Origin: Clostridia bacterium
GTDB lineage: Bacteria > Bacillota > Clostridia > Oscillospirales > Butyricicoccaceae
Direction of reading: 5' to 3'
DNA length: 12,294 nt
NCBI GenBank assembly: GCA_017552495.1
Contig: JAFZPW010000030.1
Coordinates: 1-12,294 of the forward strand
The position numbers were made by a program, and so were the translations under genes. Below are positions 12,197 through 12,294 of this stretch, piece after piece; the stretch's first letter is position 1, and the number at the start of each line of letters is the position of its first letter. The notes under the pieces are model-generated. The model worked only from the letters and a program-made list of their open reading frames with translations, did not search any database and was not told where the DNA came from.

Positions 12197-12294
12197 ATGA
12201 AGAAGATCCTTTCCCTGGTCCTGGCTCTGGCTCTCGTGCTGGGCTGCGTAAGCCTCGCGACTGCTGAAGAAGGAAAAATCAAGCTGGTCGTTTG
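12197..12294 (+). CDS. Secreted protein, probable ABC-transporter solute-binding protein (N-terminus only)
   Basis: Only 32 codons are present before the right edge. They begin MKKILSLVLALALVLGCVSL, a classic signal peptide with two lysines and a long Leu/Ala core. ATA at residues 21-23 followed by EEGKIKLVV fits signal peptidase I cleavage after A23. VLGC (14-17) could instead be a weak lipobox with C17 as the lipidated residue. In Clostridia a mature start such as EEGKIKLVV after this kind of leader is common in family 1 extracellular sugar-binding proteins, so that is the best guess. The operator-like sites upstream would fit a carbohydrate uptake operon. AGGAGG (12184-12189) sets the start. 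Secretion is well supported; the substrate-binding role is tentative. Confidence 0.6.
   Translation, partial: MKKILSLVLALALVLGCVSLATAEEGKIKLVV

Noticed and set aside
11884..12267. 127-residue plus-strand open frame between rarA and the last gene
   Set aside because: It crosses a promoter, two hairpins and the ribosome binding site of the secreted protein gene, then runs into that gene in another frame. There is no initiation signal or family resemblance.
1..12294. CRISPR array, insertion sequence, prophage, tRNA or rRNA genes
   Set aside because: I saw no regularly spaced repeats, transposase or phage proteins, or tRNA/rRNA sequence signatures anywhere in the window.

Overview
The window looks like a piece of a Bacillota (Firmicutes, Clostridia-type) chromosome, probably from a gut-associated organism. 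The supporting signs are consensus sigma-A promoters with 17-bp spacers, strong AGGAGG ribosome binding sites, intrinsic terminators with T-tracts, and families typical of Clostridia: DUF1292, DUF2975 with a YozG-like regulator, DUF1508, a Spx/ArsC-like protein and DUF523. Most of it is ordinary chromosomal housekeeping sequence. I see no phage, insertion sequence, CRISPR array, tRNA or rRNA.

Layout, left to right. The 5' end of a DUF1292 gene runs off the left edge (minus strand). Divergent from it is the translation operon infC-rpmI-rplT (IF-3, L35, L20), behind a leader that resembles the L20 autoregulatory leader and carries an attenuator hairpin; infC starts at ATT. Next comes a three-gene cassette (1763-3084) of two related four-helix membrane proteins and a small Xre-type regulator. 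On the minus strand follow a histidine phosphatase with foreign-looking codon use and a two-repeat DUF1508 protein. A translationally coupled pair on the plus strand (ArsC/Spx-like and DUF523) converges on a MerR/TipAS-type regulator, which is divergent from a multidrug-type ABC half-transporter and probably controls it. Then come fhs (formate-tetrahydrofolate ligase) with a leader of about 135 nt, a compact self-complementary intergenic element, convergent rarA, an AT-rich control region of about 500 bp, and the signal peptide of a probable secreted solute-binding protein that runs off the right edge.

Three observations deserve the most attention. Codon preference changes inside fhs, around 9050-9210: the 5' part resembles the genes to its left and the 3' part resembles rarA, so this may be a recombination boundary or a chimeric contig. 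The fhs-rarA gap holds a set of nested inverted repeats (10190-10320) that looks like a structured RNA or a dispersed palindromic repeat. The DUF2975 pair with its regulator has a promoter overlapped by a perfect 6-6-6 dyad. I found no clear evidence for a wholly new biological system.
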